Positions 1 to 12,635 of a stretch of DNA of 64,000 bases are shown here, piece by piece. The DNA comes from Bolinopsis microptera (taxonomy: Eukaryota > Ctenophora > Tentaculata > Lobata > Bolinopsidae), in contig NC_087079.1 in assembly GCF_026151205.1 (NCBI RefSeq), positions 186,001 through 250,000 on the forward strand, written 5' to 3'. Each line of letters begins with the position of its first letter. Position 1 is the stretch's first letter. Below the pieces are notes generated by a model. That model worked only from the letters and a program-made list of their open reading frames with translations, made no database searches and was not told where the DNA came from. Both the position numbers and the translations under genes were made by a program.

Positions 1-1219
1 ACCAAAGAAACACGCTGTTAATAAATAATCAACTAATTATTTATTTGGTTACTTGGATCAAATCAAACATTTTAAAAACACAAATTTGTGACACACCATG
101 CCATTTTTGCCGACCTTCCTAGATCACAACTTTAGATCACACCTTCACTGTTCAATATTAAATAGTGAAGTTGTGATCACCTACTATCGTTGATGCGTAG
201 GAGATAATTTCAAGTGCAAAGACTATATTTTTCACTATTTACTTGACGTCAACCCGTCTTTTCCACTCTAAAGATCACAGCGCCCACCCTATTTCCATGG
301 TAACTTAGGTAATATTAGTTTATTTGGTAGGTACAGCGTATATTATACTAGTCTGTTCTGGTTGCACGTGCAAATCTGACTACCTATTTCATTATTTACT
401 TGACGTCATATTACGGATATTGGAGTTTTGGTTTGAATTTTGTGATTAAATATATTATGATTAAATTAGGAAAAATTCACTACTTCAGAAGACAATTTTT
501 GCAGCATTCGTCACTTTTTTGGAAATCTTTCTCGTTTATAGTGTTGGAAGCTTGGCTATTTGTAGAGTATTAATGATTATAAAACCGTTATCGTAACTGT
601 TCAACTCAAATCTTCATCGAAACCATTCTTCAGATATCCCAGTCTGCTTTTAATTTATATCATAGGCTTTTCAATGTAAAGGTATAAATTAATGAGAACA
701 GTGTTGATTATCCTCATGAATAATCATGCCCTACATTATTATTTACAATAATATGTTGATACTAATATCATACTTTTTGTAAAATAGTTGTAAATATTAC
801 CCTCTCAATCATAAATTCTCAACTGCTCAAACCTCTAAACGATGATAGATAGGTATTGTCAGAGTGTAAAATTTAAGATAAAATCTAAAATACCAAATTA
901 AAAGTGTAGCAGTAAAGTAACAATGCCTTTATACCTGGGTTCAGAAAGGATTGCTATTCACGCGACTAGAGAGGATCATATTTCAGGCTTCACAGAAAAT
1001 ACTGCTCAAATTTGCTTTTTTTGTTTGTTCTTTGCCATGTTTATTGTTTAATAGTATCGATTATCCTTTGTAGTTTATAGTTTGTAACAGTCAATCTAGT
1101 GGGTCGCTGTCCACTGAACATTTAGAATCTCCTTTACTGTTCACAGTAATCACTGATCTATCTCCGCTTGATTGTCTAACCTCAAGCAATTACTCCTTTC
1201 ACAGCGTGGATATTTACTG
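1..1219. other. Upstream region of the ABCC gene, no gene seen
   Basis: AT-rich sequence without a supportable ORF. It holds two TTGACGTCAA-like sites near 242-251 and 400-409, each following ATTTACT. It also holds one copy (281-367) of a roughly 90-bp dispersed repeat whose second copy lies at 1871-1967. The promoter of the following ABC transporter is presumably here, but I cannot place a TATA box or start site with confidence. Confidence 0.5.
281..367 (+). repeat. Dispersed repeat copy A
   Basis: This stretch, containing CCATGGTAACTTAGGTAATA and then TTATTTGGTAGGTAC, recurs with scattered substitutions at 1871-1967. One copy lies upstream of and the other inside the ABCC gene. No terminal repeats or target duplication were recognised, so the class is unknown. 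Confidence 0.7.
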
Positions 1220-4200
1220 ATGACTTCTCAAGAAAAAGAAATCCACCCTTCCCACCCTACTAATCCTGAACAGAGTGCTACTTTTCTCAGTCGCATCCTT
1301 TTTTTGTGGATACAAGATCTCATGAAGAAGGGTTACAGAGCTCCACTACAAGAATCTGATATATTTCCCTGTCACCCTAACCTCCAATCTAGACGTGTCA
1401 CAGACCTTGTTAAATATTACTGGAATGTTGAGCTGAAGAAGAAATCCCCCTCTCTACCTAGAGCTTTTTTAAAAGCTAATGCTAAGCTTATCTTTCCTAT
1501 TACACTAATGTGTTTATCGCAGAGTTTCTTCTTTCTTGCTCCTGCTTTTTTAGTTTCCAAAGTTTCCTCTTATTTTGACTCTGCATCAAAGTTGACCTGC
1601 AGTGAAGTTGTGATTTACTGTTGTGCCATGTGTCTCATAAATCTTCTTTACATTGGTCTCAAAAGTGTGATGCACTGGAATTTGGAGAAGTTAGGCAAAG
1701 TTTTAAGAAACCAGGCCTCTGCTCTAGTCTACGATAAGGTAAATTCAACACTCGCTGTTTTTTGCAAGGATAAGATTAACTTATCAAATTTTTAAACTGT
1801 TCATTGGTGGATCCCAGAGCTTAATTATGTGTTATGTGCACTAAAAACCCGTGTTTACCACCCTTGATATCCCAGCTCCCACTCTATTACCATGGTAAAT
1901 TAGGTAATATTCGGTTATTTGGTAGGTACCTGGAACAGGGTATATAATCCTAATCTGTTCTGATGGCATTTAATTTTTACAATTTCACAAAATTGAGTCA
2001 TTACTTATGAAACGTTATCAATTAAATAAGGTAAGACTAACTAAATATAAGATAACTTTCAACCAAATCATATGTTCTAGGTGTTGAATCAAATTAAATT
2101 AAAAATTCATGACGAAAATAAGATCACAGTTGAATCATATTTTTACAATTTCTTATCTCTGTTTTCTAAATTTGATTACATAAAAGAAAGCCATATTTCA
2201 GGATCACAATTGTCGAGTCCAACATTGTTAAACATTTAAGGTGACTCTAGGAAAAGTATTCACCAATATTTATTCAATACCACCTCACACGTCATCAGGT
2301 CATCTCTAGCACATACTTCAATTTTCAGGCGTGCAGGATTAGCTTCTCAGCCCTTAGTAAAACTAGTATTGGTCACGTGATAACACTAATGTCTAACGAC
2401 GCTGAGCGCTTCAACGAGGTGGGTTTAACTACAGTTAACTGAAAACTAACAAGTAACAATATATCAACATTTTCTGTACCTTGGAAAGATTACGTCCACA
2501 ACTGTTTGGGGAGGGGGGCCGGAGTTGGGGGGAATTTTAAATTTTGAACACTGTACCAGGTGCTATCAGGTGCTATGAGGTGCTATGAGGTGCTATCAGG
2601 TGCTATCGGGTGCTATCACATCATGTTTTACAGGGTTTAGTACCTCTTCACGCAGTGCTGAACGTCCCACTGACGCTAACAACATCCTTCGTTCTTTCCT
2701 ACTACACAATCGGGTTATACGCCACACTCACAGCTTTTGGCGCCGTGTTCCTTTTTGTTCCTCTTCAGTTTTACATCGGAAAAGGAATTCAAGTTTGCAG
2801 GTTTGAAACATATTTTATATTCCTTTCCCTAGCCAGCTCTGTTTCTGTTCCTTTTTCGTAGGTTAAGTGTCCAACCTGTAGGTCTGTAGACACTAAACAC
2901 TGTCCACAGCTGTAGTGTGTATCAATTTGTGGGTTTTCAAAATCCCGAAATTGACAAAGTTTACATTTGTTTGATCTGACATGTTATTTCCGATCCGACA
3001 GAAGGAAAACAGTAGCTCACACAGACAAGAGGATAAAGCTGATAGGGGAGACTATAGCTTCAATGAAGATTATAAAGATGTACAAGTGGGAGTCTGTCTT
3101 CAAGAACTTCATATTTCGAGTAGGTAGCAGGGTCATTATCTCTTAATCGTTATCTCTACCCATAATCAATAAACCATGATGTTGTTAAATATTACGGACA
3201 AAGACAGATATGGAAATATCTTCTAGGTAAGAGCACTGGAGACGAAGTACATCAGTACCTTTATGTTGCTGAAGAGCTCTAGTATAGCTATACAGAAGGC
3301 TTCACCGCTAGTTGGACTACTGGCTCTACTACTTACTAAATACCTTACTGGAGAGACTGTCAGCAGTGAGATGGTCTTCTTCTTCTTGGTTATGGGAGAG
3401 TTGCTCAGGAAGAATATTAACTGGGGTCTTGGTGCTACCTTTCTGTATGTGCCCCAGTATATTCACAGTATTGGAAGAATTCAGGTAATTGTTTAAAAAT
3501 ATTCAATTTCAAATACTATCTGATACTTCACAGATCATTGTAATCCTCATTGTGTAAGGTATCTTTAATAACAATAAATCTCCCTCAGAAATTTCTACTT
3601 CTCGAGGAACAAGAAACAGATGACTCTGCATTATGTATTGAAAATGGGTCAGCTGGTTTGAGGGACAATTCTGTGGTAGAAAATGGTCATGAAGGAAATG
3701 GTCACGTGACTACCGGTAAAACCCCGCAAAAGGAAGATCCTGAAGGTAAGAGTTAGTTAAGTAGGTGGTTATAAAGGAGATACTGCAACCTAGCTGGATT
3801 GGGAATTCATATTTCACGTTTTTAATCATATTGTTTGACTGACATGTATTGACATGTACTGTTTGACTGACATGTATTAGCTGTACTGAGAATACTGACA
3901 TGTATTCCCCTGAACTAGTTGCACTGAGAATAAACCACCTGACCAGCACGTGGGGAGGAGATAACAGTTTTATCCTGTCTGACATTAACCTGGAGGTTAA
4001 GAAGGGTGGTCTTGTTGGTATCTTGGGGGCTGTGGGCTGCGGTAAATCCTCTATTATCATGTCCATTATAAAGGTAACGTATTGTGAAACGTGTTACAGT
4101 TGCAGTAAACCTTGTGTCTATCTAACTATCTAAATCCAAATATAAAGTGTTATTGAGTCGATGACAAAAGTTGCTAATGATAAGCTAAAAATATTTGGAG

Positions 4201-7200
4201 ATATTGAGATATTTTTAATGATACAGGGATATAATCTCAGGAGATGGATAGCGTTAAAGGTTCCATCTATTGTCCATCTGCTATTGGCTTTTACAGCCAA
4301 GTTCCGTGGATCTTCAACGGTAAATATTCTCCTTCTCTCATTATCTCCTACTCTCCTTATCTCCTTCTCTCATTATAGCTTCGTTTGTTTAACTGCATGT
4401 TTAGTGTATTTTTACTGATTGGCAGACCAGCTACACGTGACAGTTGTTAATAAGTCATCCTGTCACGTACATGGTACGTACATGGTACGTCGTACATGGT
4501 TAACGTCGTGGTTAACGTCGTGGTTAACGTCGTACATGGTTAACATGGTTACCATGGTTACCAAGGTTAACCAACACTTCTCTCATCAGGTAGTGTTAAA
4601 GATAACATTTTATTTAACCGACCAATGAATGAAAAGAAGCTGAACAGTATAATTGAGTCCTGCTATCTCACACAGGTTTTATAAATACTTAGTACTTTAT
4701 ACCTAATAGTAGAGCTAGTTTATAACTAGGTTTAGTTGCTAGATTTACTTGAGGCACAGGTTGTGCTACACAACCCTACAGTTTCATTAAATTTTCATTA
4801 AGTTTCTCCGAGAGACTGCGACTAACTACAAATCAGTCCGACAATTATTATTGAAATTATTGAGAAAACCTGCTTATTTTGGATTTAGCAGAGAAATGGC
4901 AGACTGATTGTTTTTGACCGAGAAACACTACCATAGGATTTAGAAGACCTTCCAAACGGTCTGAACACGATAGTCGGAGAACGAGGTGTGCAGTTATCAG
5001 GAGGACAGAGAGCCAGGGTTAGTTATTATATTATTTAGTAGTGTTTTATCATATTATCACTACTCAGTTAGCTACTCCCCAGGGAGTTACCTTTATTGTA
5101 TATTATGTAGGGAGGTAGAGTATCCTACGATATCTCTTCAGTGTGTTTATGTTTATTGTTGTTAATTTATGTTATTTTATAGATTTCATATTTACTATAT
5201 GTATATATATATATAAACTAAGTTATACCAAGGATGTCTTATTGATCAATAGTTAATATCAGCTATCTTTGAAAATGTTAGTAAAACTGCACGGATTAAA
5301 AGGTTTAGTTACAGTAATAATGTGCAATCATGGTAAAAATAAACAGAATTAGACAGATTTGTTAAACTTTCCAAATAAAAGTCCATCCTTGACAGCAAAG
5401 TGTCGTCTCCTCCTCATAGCTCGAGTGCTGAGAATCTTGCGACACTTGGCACTCAGACCAAGTTGACCAATTCCGTACACACCATTCGTCATATCCATCC
5501 GTTTTCTATCCATTCTTTGCTTGGTCCTGGTGAAGGTCTCGTAGCCCAGAATCATCAGCTCAGCTATATGTCGTTTTATCTCGAAGGATTTACTAGTAGT
5601 TCCAGTATATTTTATCAAGGAGACAGGGTCTCTGAAACTGTTCTTGACTTTATAGTAGAGTAACAAGCAGCCTTCAGGGGACCAAGTTGGAGGACGTTTA
5701 GGTAAAGTGGTTAGAGAGGTAGAGGTTGGTAGGGAGACGGGAGCAGGAGATGTTAGCAAGGGAGCGGAGGAGGGAGGTTGGTAGGGAGACGGGAGCAGGA
5801 GATGTTAGCAAGGGAGCGGAGGAGGGAGGTTTAGGTAAAGTGGTTAGAGAGGTAGAGGTTGGTAGGGAGACGGGAGCAGGAGATGTTAGCAAGGGAGCGG
5901 AGGAGGGAGGTTTAGGTAAAGTGGTTAGAGAGGTAGAGGTTGGTAGGGAGACGGGAGCAGGAGATGTTAGCAAGGGAGCGGAGGAGGGAGGTTGGTAGGG
6001 AGACGGGAGCAGGAGATGTTAGCAAGGGAGCGGAGGAGGGAGGTTTAGGTAAAGTGGTTAGAGAGGTAGAGGTTGGTAGGGAGACGGGAGCAGGAGATGT
6101 TAGCAAGGGAGCGGAGGAGGGAGGAGTGAGGTTTGGAGGGTTCAGTAGGACGGAATGTAGCTGAGGTTTGGAGTGAGGTTTGGAGGGTTCAGTAGGGCGG
6201 GATGTAGCTGAGGTTTGGAGGTGAAGCCTCGTGGCGGGAGCAGATGGGAAGGAATGTTGTAGCTTCTGTAGGACCAGTGACGTCATTATAAAGATTCCGA
6301 TAAGTCACCTGGCAGTCCTTACAGCTGAGAATAGAAGAACGTTCCGTATAGTTGCTGTGAGGAGACAATGTTAAACAGTTGTAACGATTTGGGACTGGCT
6401 TAAATACTTTTCCAAGGAATATGATCCACCGCATATTGTCTGGAGATGCAATCTGGCACGATCATGTGAGGGGTATAACCGACTAACGAGGTTTCAGGTT
6501 TTGCAAAGAGAGATAAACGAGATGACATGTAATAAGGTTATCTAATAATTATTAATTTGAGTCATCACGTTGATTATATCGCACTACCAAAGGAGTATGT
6601 TTAAATTAACTAAAATGTGGTGCCCGTAATTGAGTTAATGACCATATGAGTTATATTCTATTCGATTGATATCTGATTGATCAGTCGACAGTAAGCATAT
6701 AAAACAATAACTGAATAATACAAAGATATTACAGGTAATATTACAGGTAATAAAGCACCAGATCATCACGTCGTGACCACTTTGTTTTCAGGTGAGTTTA
6801 GCAAGAGTGGTGTACGGAGAGGAGAATGTTGTTTTATTGGACGACCCTCTCAGCGCAGTGGACACCAAGTGTGCTAGCCATATCTTCAACAGGTACCACA
6901 TAAATAGGTCTAGATGGGGAGGAGGACCATCAATGTTTTGACACGTGACTGCGTGGCAGCGATCTTGGGTTTTAATTGGTCGATGCTGAAAGCTGATTGG
7001 TTAATCACTGGCATTTGTCTACAAAAATATTATTCACTTCCCCGCAAATGTCAAGATACATTAACCTGGCGATCATTATGTCACTCTTTTCCATTTGTTT
7101 TAAGTATCATTTTGATGTTTTTCTAATGTTCAATGTTCATCCATGAATATTTTACAGATTGTTTATTCATACGTCCTTTCAAGGATATTTGTTGACTCAT

Positions 7201-10200
7201 ACCTTCCAAGGATACCCAAGGTTTCTCTTGTTATACAATATGTGAACAGGTTGATAAAGGGACAACTGCAGGACAAGACAGTAATACTGGTAACTCACAA
7301 CACAGAGTATCTGTCTCAACTAGATCATATCTACCTTATGAACAGGTTAGTACAGATCATTATAACAGGAACCTCGCAGTGTGCTTTATTAAATTACACA
7401 TGTCTGATGGGGAGGCGGATTGTCGTTGTGCAGCAGTACTGTGAATGTACCATTAACATTTAACACACTCTACAAATTGAGCTACCAACCCTTATTATTA
7501 GAAGCTGTAACCTATCACGTGACATACCACGTGACTAGTATCCTGTGTTTCTCTCACAGTTTACAATTAATCTCTTTGGTTTCAGGGCAGTAAAGGAAGG
7601 AAGCAGTATAGTGGGTAGGATAGCAGAGCATGGTACATGGGAGGAACTGCACGACAAGGGTTGATATTATTACTAATAACATTATTACTGGACTCTTCAA
7701 GTGAATGTTTGATGTTTTATTGAGTAGAAATAAAAAAAAAAGTTTTTATATGGCACCCCTGGCTTTCTTATAGCAAGCTACATTTAATTTGTAAAATTAA
7801 TGTATATTACAGATTTAATAAAGGAACAAACTAAACTGAGAGAAGATGAAGACCAAAAAGAAAAAGATACTGTTAGTAAATCACTATATTCAGTTTATGT
7901 TACTACGTCCTACAGTCTCGATCAACAAATTACTAAGACCTTCAAACTATTTTTGTGTCAAACTAAGAGCAGATGAAATAAACCACGCTGAAGGCGCTGG
8001 TTTTACCGTGTTTGACCTCTTACATTAAACTTACAGGGGGATACAAAGAAAGAGAAGAAAACAAAGCCGAAACAAGAAAAGGAGGAGCGTAAGACGGGGC
8101 TAATAGATAAGAGGATGTATTTAAAGTACTGGAACCTCTCTTTTGGGTTTATCACATTTCCCATGATCCTGATAATGGTAGCTGGAGCTCAGACAGTGAA
8201 GATACTCCAGGAGGAAGAGGCTTTGACCTGGTCAGGGTTTTTTCTGCTGTTTCTTTTCTTATCATAGTGGTTCCGCTGTTATTTGTACATTATACATTTA
8301 TACATTATCAGGAAATCTTCATAGTGGTTCCTCTGTTATTTGTACATTATACATTTATACATTATCAGGAAATCTTCATTCTAATTTCATGTTGTTCCTA
8401 AGGGTAGAGATGGTGGAGATGGGAGAGAGTGGATCTGATAACACTTTTAAAACTTACGTTGTGCTGGCCGTTGAGACAGTACTCTTCTACTGTCTTCTGG
8501 TCTTCTTTATTGGTAAGTTGTCTTGCACGTAAACGCTTGTGTATCAAATCTAATCAGGGTTCATTACTCTATATTTTCGTGGTGACTATGACTGGTTCGA
8601 GCTCCATTACAAATAATTTCTCAACAGAAGAACAAAGAATATGAACTATAAATCAATGATTAAATACACTATAGTAAAATATAATACACTCTAATACTCC
8701 CAGCTTATGCCGGCACCCAGGCCTCCAAGGCTCTACACAACATGGCATTTTCTGGAATATTGAAATCTCCCATCCGTTTCTTTGACATCACTCCGATAGG
8801 TAAGTCGCTCTATTTCTCTTACAGATATAATATACTTTTTCCGTACAACCTGTGTCGTACAAAGAAAGTCAGGGAGTCAGAAATCTGTTTTATTAGTGGT
8901 GACCAAAACAATTTTCCACTGCACTATTTCTGCAATAACACATAAAATGTAACTAATTTCAGGAATTCTGATTAACCGGTTCTCAAAGGACACGCTATTT
9001 TGTGATGAGAGACTCTCGTTCGTATCCAGTCAGTTTGCTACCATGTTCACTGCATTTGTAGGTGAGGTGTTATTTTCACAGTTTATATAATTTCAGACTC
9101 CGCTTACACTTAAATGGTCGCTTGCAGGGGTGTAGGAATGATTTTCTTCATGGGGGGGCCAAATTCTAAATATTTTTTGGCGCTTCGCGCCAAAGCCAGA
9201 ATCTAGGTAAGGACTTCAAAAACCGAAAAAAATATTTTTGGCTCATAATGATCAGGATAGCATGAAACATGAACAAAAGTAGTTTCCCAGAAAACTTTGA
9301 AAATTTTTGACTTAGAAAATTTTCGGTCCGAGTCATTCTCGATACATACCTCTGAAAGCAGAGCTCCCGCTTCCGAGCTCGTATTGCAAAGGAGAGGCCT
9401 GCCTTCCGAGATCACATTACAAAGGGGGACCCTCGAGTCCAAAATCTTATATCGAACTTCGAAAAACGAAAAAATATTTTTGGCTCATAATGATCAGGGT
9501 AGCATGAAACATGAACAAAAGTAGTTTCCAAGAATAGAAAACTTTGAAAATTTTTGACTTAGAAAATTTTGACTTGTAAAATTTTCGGGAAAAATTTTTT
9601 TCCCAAAACTGTTTAGAAACCTAAATAAAAAAGTTGGCCCTTTTTGGCCCCTTGCCCAGATTTCATGGGGGGGCGATGGCCCCCCTGCCCCCCCCCCCGC
9701 TTCCTACACCCCTGGTCGCTTGCTACAACGTGACAACCTCACATGGGTGGTACAGCTTAGTTGTTGCGATCTTAGGGTAGAGTAAATAAGGACCGTAAGC
9801 GCTCTATAAGTATTGCTGTGATAATCAGATTATTACATCCAAATCGTGGACAACCACCACGTACAGTATCTTTCATCTTACGGAAGTTAAATTGTCAAGT
9901 TTTCGTAAACTCTCTACATAAAATACCCAACCAGTTTAACCTCGAAATAGTTTCTAAGTTTCTAAGAGAGCTTAAAACGAATTTATTTTTAAAAATGCTA
10001 CTTCGAACCTGTCATAAATGTAACGCGTATTACAACAATTGAATTGCAATTGTAACACAAGTTATCATAAAATTATACGCCGCGCGCCATGTGCCATGTA
10101 CCCTGGCGGATAACCGTACTGGACCGTAGAAGAACCGTAAAGATAGCAACGCTCAGACATAACGGGCAATAGGTTGTTTCAAGATTCGATAATTCAACCA

Positions 10201-11184
10201 ACTAATTCAATCGATTGAAGCAAATATTGCTTAAGCAAATAGTCAAAGGTACAATAAATTGTTACTTCAACTGAATAAAGTCGATAATGATAACGGACTT
10301 ATAAATTATCTGTAAAATTCTTGGTTTATATAGCGATCACTACCTCTATCAGCACCGGATATCCCGTTTCCTAGACAATAGTTAACAACCCTGCACGGAT
10401 GTTAATTAAAATCCCGATAGGCTTGTCAGACAACCGGTCATATTAGACCATTTTTTACACACAATTTCTATGTCGGATTTTCAAATCACCCTATTTCCAC
10501 CTGAAATCTAATGTGCACGAACTGTGCGATAGAACCAAATTACTTTTATACCCTCAGGGCCTTTTCACAAGATTTTTTTTATAAATTTGGGCGGGCGATT
10601 TGTCGGGAGCGCAGAATTTTAACAATATTATCTCCTATCGTATTTTATACTGAAGGTTATAGATAATCGCTGATCGAATAATCCTTGAATAGTCTAACTT
10701 TGAAGTATGTAAACCTGGCCTTGTAATCAAGATTGGACTTGTCGATTTCTTTATCATTTGTTTATCATCTATATTAACCTTCTCATTTTCAGCGTCAATG
10801 ATAGTCCTGTGTATCTCAAACTACTACTTCATTCTCATCTTACTACCTCTCCTACTGTTCATGGCAATGGTTCTCTACTTTTACCTCAAAACTTCCGTGG
10901 AAGTACGGCGAGTGGAAGCTATATGTTAGTGATATTAACTTTTAACAAGCTTTCTTGTTTTTAAAGCAATCTCGAGCATTTATGTGCTAAAATAATGACA
11001 AGTAGACTTTTATCAACACTACGTCTTGATCTGAAATTGCTTTACTATCACATACTAATTTGATATACAGTTGGTAAATATGTTTATATAACTTGATAAC
11101 CTCTTGTTTTCAGTGCGGAGTCCAGTAATGAGTCACGTGTCAGGGACGCTAAGTGGGATGAGCACTATCAGAGCATCTAAACAG
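1220..11184 (+). CDS. ABCC4-like: ABCC4-like (MRP) ABC transporter, 20 exons, 3' part missing
   Basis: ABC exporter of subfamily C without TMD0, expected at the plasma membrane and driven by ATP. Exons: 1220-1738, 2329-2418, 2634-2800, 3002-3119, 3227-3484, 3589-3745, 3919-4073, 4241-4319, 4590-4675, 4937-5017, 6792-6892, 7250-7345, 7586-7659, 7813-7871, 8037-8230, 8403-8512, 8704-8799, 8963-9061, 10793-10924, 11114-11184. They sum to 2742 bp (914 codons) and every junction is phase-consistent. The start ATG gives the short-MRP leader [23 protein letters not shown]1 has Walker [10 protein letters not shown] (exon 7), a Q-loop (exon 8), signature LSGGQRAR (exon 10), Walker [13 protein letters not shown] (exon 11) and H-loop VTHN (exon 12). 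A charged Lys/Glu linker precedes TMD2. The rest of TMD2 and NBD2 (about 400 residues in the family) were not found downstream. The gene is truncated, misassembled or has a very long intron. Confidence 0.9.
1871..1967 (+). repeat. Dispersed repeat copy B (ABCC intron 1)
   Basis: Diverged second copy of the 281-367 repeat, with the shared core TTAGGTAATATT and TTATTTGGTAGGTAC. It lies in the first ABCC intron. Confidence 0.65.
2558..2617 (+). repeat. 10-bp tandem repeat (GGTGCTATSA)
   Basis: About six units of GGTGCTATCA/GGTGCTATGA lie just upstream of the acceptor of ABCC exon 3 (2634). The bases between the array and the acceptor are ordinary pyrimidine-rich intron sequence. Confidence 0.85.
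4467..4575 (+). repeat. Short interspersed tandem motifs (TACATGGTACGT / GGTTAACGTCGT)
   Basis: Degenerate repeats of TACATGGTACG and GGTTAACGTCGT, many with internal palindromy (GTTAAC, GTAC), in the ABCC intron before exon 9. The repeat stops about 15 bp before the acceptor at 4589. Confidence 0.7.
5697..6125 (+). repeat. GA-rich minisatellite, 81-bp and 52-bp units
   Basis: Purine-rich tandem array inside the 1.77-kb ABCC intron 10. The long unit (about 81 bp) starts GGTTTAGGTAAAGTGG and ends GCGGAGGAGGGA. A shorter unit lacks about 29 bp of the middle. Long and short units alternate, so there is a higher-order pattern. ORFs on both strands through the array follow from the unit lengths and are not genes. 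Confidence 0.9.
8263..8378 (+). repeat. 57-bp tandem duplication in ABCC intron 15
   Basis: Two near-identical 57-bp copies, starting CATAGTGGTTCC, differ by one base (CCGCTG versus CCTCTG). They lie between ABCC exons ending at 8230 and starting at 8403. The similarity points to a recent duplication. Confidence 0.9.
9125..9714. mobile_element. Non-autonomous hAT-type element (MITE) with 8-bp target duplication
   Basis: Terminal inverted repeats CAGGGGTGTAGGAA (9125 onward) and TTCCTACACCCCTG (ending 9714) enclose 590 bp. Perfect 8-bp direct repeats GTCGCTTG flank them at 9117-9124 and 9715-9722. The 8-bp duplication and CAGGG-type end fit the hAT superfamily. There is no transposase ORF. 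The interior holds a partial tandem duplication of about 241 bp (TTTTTGGCTCATAATGATCA near 9235 and 9477) and G/C homopolymers near the right end. It sits in the ABCC intron between exons ending at 9061 and starting at 10793. A diverged inverted internal fragment lies at 14640-15020. Confidence 0.92.
9723..10792 (+). other. Remainder of ABCC intron 18, nothing recognised
   Basis: AT-rich intron sequence without a supportable ORF, RNA or repeat structure by eye. It ends in a good polypyrimidine tract and AG at 10791-10792. Confidence 0.6.
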
Positions 11185-11405
11185 GTATTACTTACTACTA
11201 ATTACTACTACAAATTACTTACTACAAATTACTACTAATAATTACAATTAACCAGTCTGTGTATTATAATGTCACTAATAAAACACTCGTTTATTACACC
11301 CCGATAAGTAGAATAGTAAAATCGTATAGATTGTCAACTAGAAAGATATCCCTGGAGCTCAACAATATCCACGTTAACCTTGTATCTCGTATCAGCACAT
11401 ATCTC

Positions 11406-11862
11406 CTAATCGCAAAGTCCGCATGTTTTGGGGCAGAACTCATCGTAAGGGAACCAACACTGTCCAGCCCGGCAGGTCACAGAGTTGGAGTCCTCACAAG
11501 CTGAACAATTTACTCATTTAGAACGAAAACATCAGATTTTTGAGTGAACCGGAAAATAGAGATAAATTGTTTAAATTCGACTCCATATATTTACATCAGA
11601 GTGTCTTGGATTTAAGGAGCAGCTTTTAGCTCTTGTACGAGAAATGGTCATAGGACAATGCGAATCAACAAACTAATCTTTAAAACTCACGTTTAGGATT
11701 AGGACTCTGTGTAGTAGGTTTGGGAGTAGGCTTTGTTGGTTTAGGAGTGGTAGCGGTCGGGTCCGGCGTGTTAGTTGGTATTGGTACCCCAGTCGGTATT
11801 GGTGGAGGGGCACTGTCACTAGCAAGTAACACAGCTGATAATAACACTAATACCATGAACAT
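11406..11862 (-). CDS. Small secreted ShKT-domain protein, two exons
   Basis: Exon 1 (11862-11691) begins with an ATG and encodes a signal peptide (FMVLVLLSAVLLA) followed by a Pro/Thr-rich, mucin-like linker. It ends at donor GTGAGT in phase 1. Exon 2 (11500-11406) follows acceptor TTGTTCAG in matching phase, encodes one six-cysteine ShKT-like module and stops at TAG. The module shows the family pattern: an early Cys-Glu-Asp, further single Cys, and the closing CPKTCGLC. Total about 88 residues. ShKT modules occur as toxins and also as widespread extracellular domains of proteases and defence proteins, so the name does not prove venom use. It lies antisense, just beyond the last ABCC exon found. 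A TATA-like stretch occurs about 20 bp upstream of the ATG on the minus strand. Confidence 0.72.
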
Positions 11863-12635
11863 TTTTAAAGTACAGCAGAGAGAACGTTATAAAGTGCAGT
11901 TATATAAGAACAGCAGGTTTAGATTCAGTTAAATAATTTAATTAAAATTTAGTTTAATTTGATTTATTATTAGATACGCCAAGGCCATCTGGCTACAATA
12001 CAGGTACTTTAAATGTTGATGGCCCGGTTTAAATTAGCGGACAGATTTCTTCAATTGATTTTTAGAAAGTTAATTAGAACAATAGCTTAATAATAGTCTC
12101 TGTTGAAGACTGAGAATTGAATTGTCGACTTTTAGGACATTTAGAGTATGTCGACTTATTCGTGTCACAAACCACATTATATAGGAAATCCAGCTACTTC
12201 TACATATTAACATGATTTTGTGGTGGATTCGTGTAGTGTTTTTGAGTCTCATGATTTGATAGTTCTTTTATTCAAATTTCTGATTGTTTCTGAATAGACT
12301 CAGTGAAGACAGATTCTAATGGAAATAAATAGCTGAATAACGTATCGACATTTCTACGTCATACTCATATTCTGAAGTAGTATTAATTCAATTATAACGA
12401 TCAATATTCACATTAAAAATTTGACGACGAAATTTATTTCAAACAAAATATATAACTGTAAAATAGTTATCAACCGTAAATAGTTTTTAACGAAATCGGA
12501 GCAAATATGAACATAAAACTGACAAAATTTATCAAATAGGGCTCATCTGAAAATTAACGAATAGCGTGACGTTATACAGGAGATAAAAGATTAAAAGAGA
12601 TAAAAGAATTAAACGAGAATATTACTATTTACACG
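11863..12635. other. AT-rich spacer, no gene seen
   Basis: Between the ShKT gene and the Penelope-like element. It includes likely upstream sequence of the ShKT gene (minus strand) near 11863-11920. No other feature is supportable. Confidence 0.5.

Noticed and set aside
4161-4418. ORF reading through ABCC exon 8 in another frame
   Set aside because: The conserved PWIFN frame with phase-consistent splice sites (4241-4319) is the real one.
5698-6286. Several 70-124 codon ORFs on both strands (Pro/Ser-rich or Gly/Glu-rich)
   Set aside because: They are translations of the GA-rich minisatellite in an ABCC intron; unit lengths keep frames open without selection.
9203-9524. ORFs inside the hAT MITE
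   Set aside because: Too short and without transposase motifs; the element is non-autonomous.
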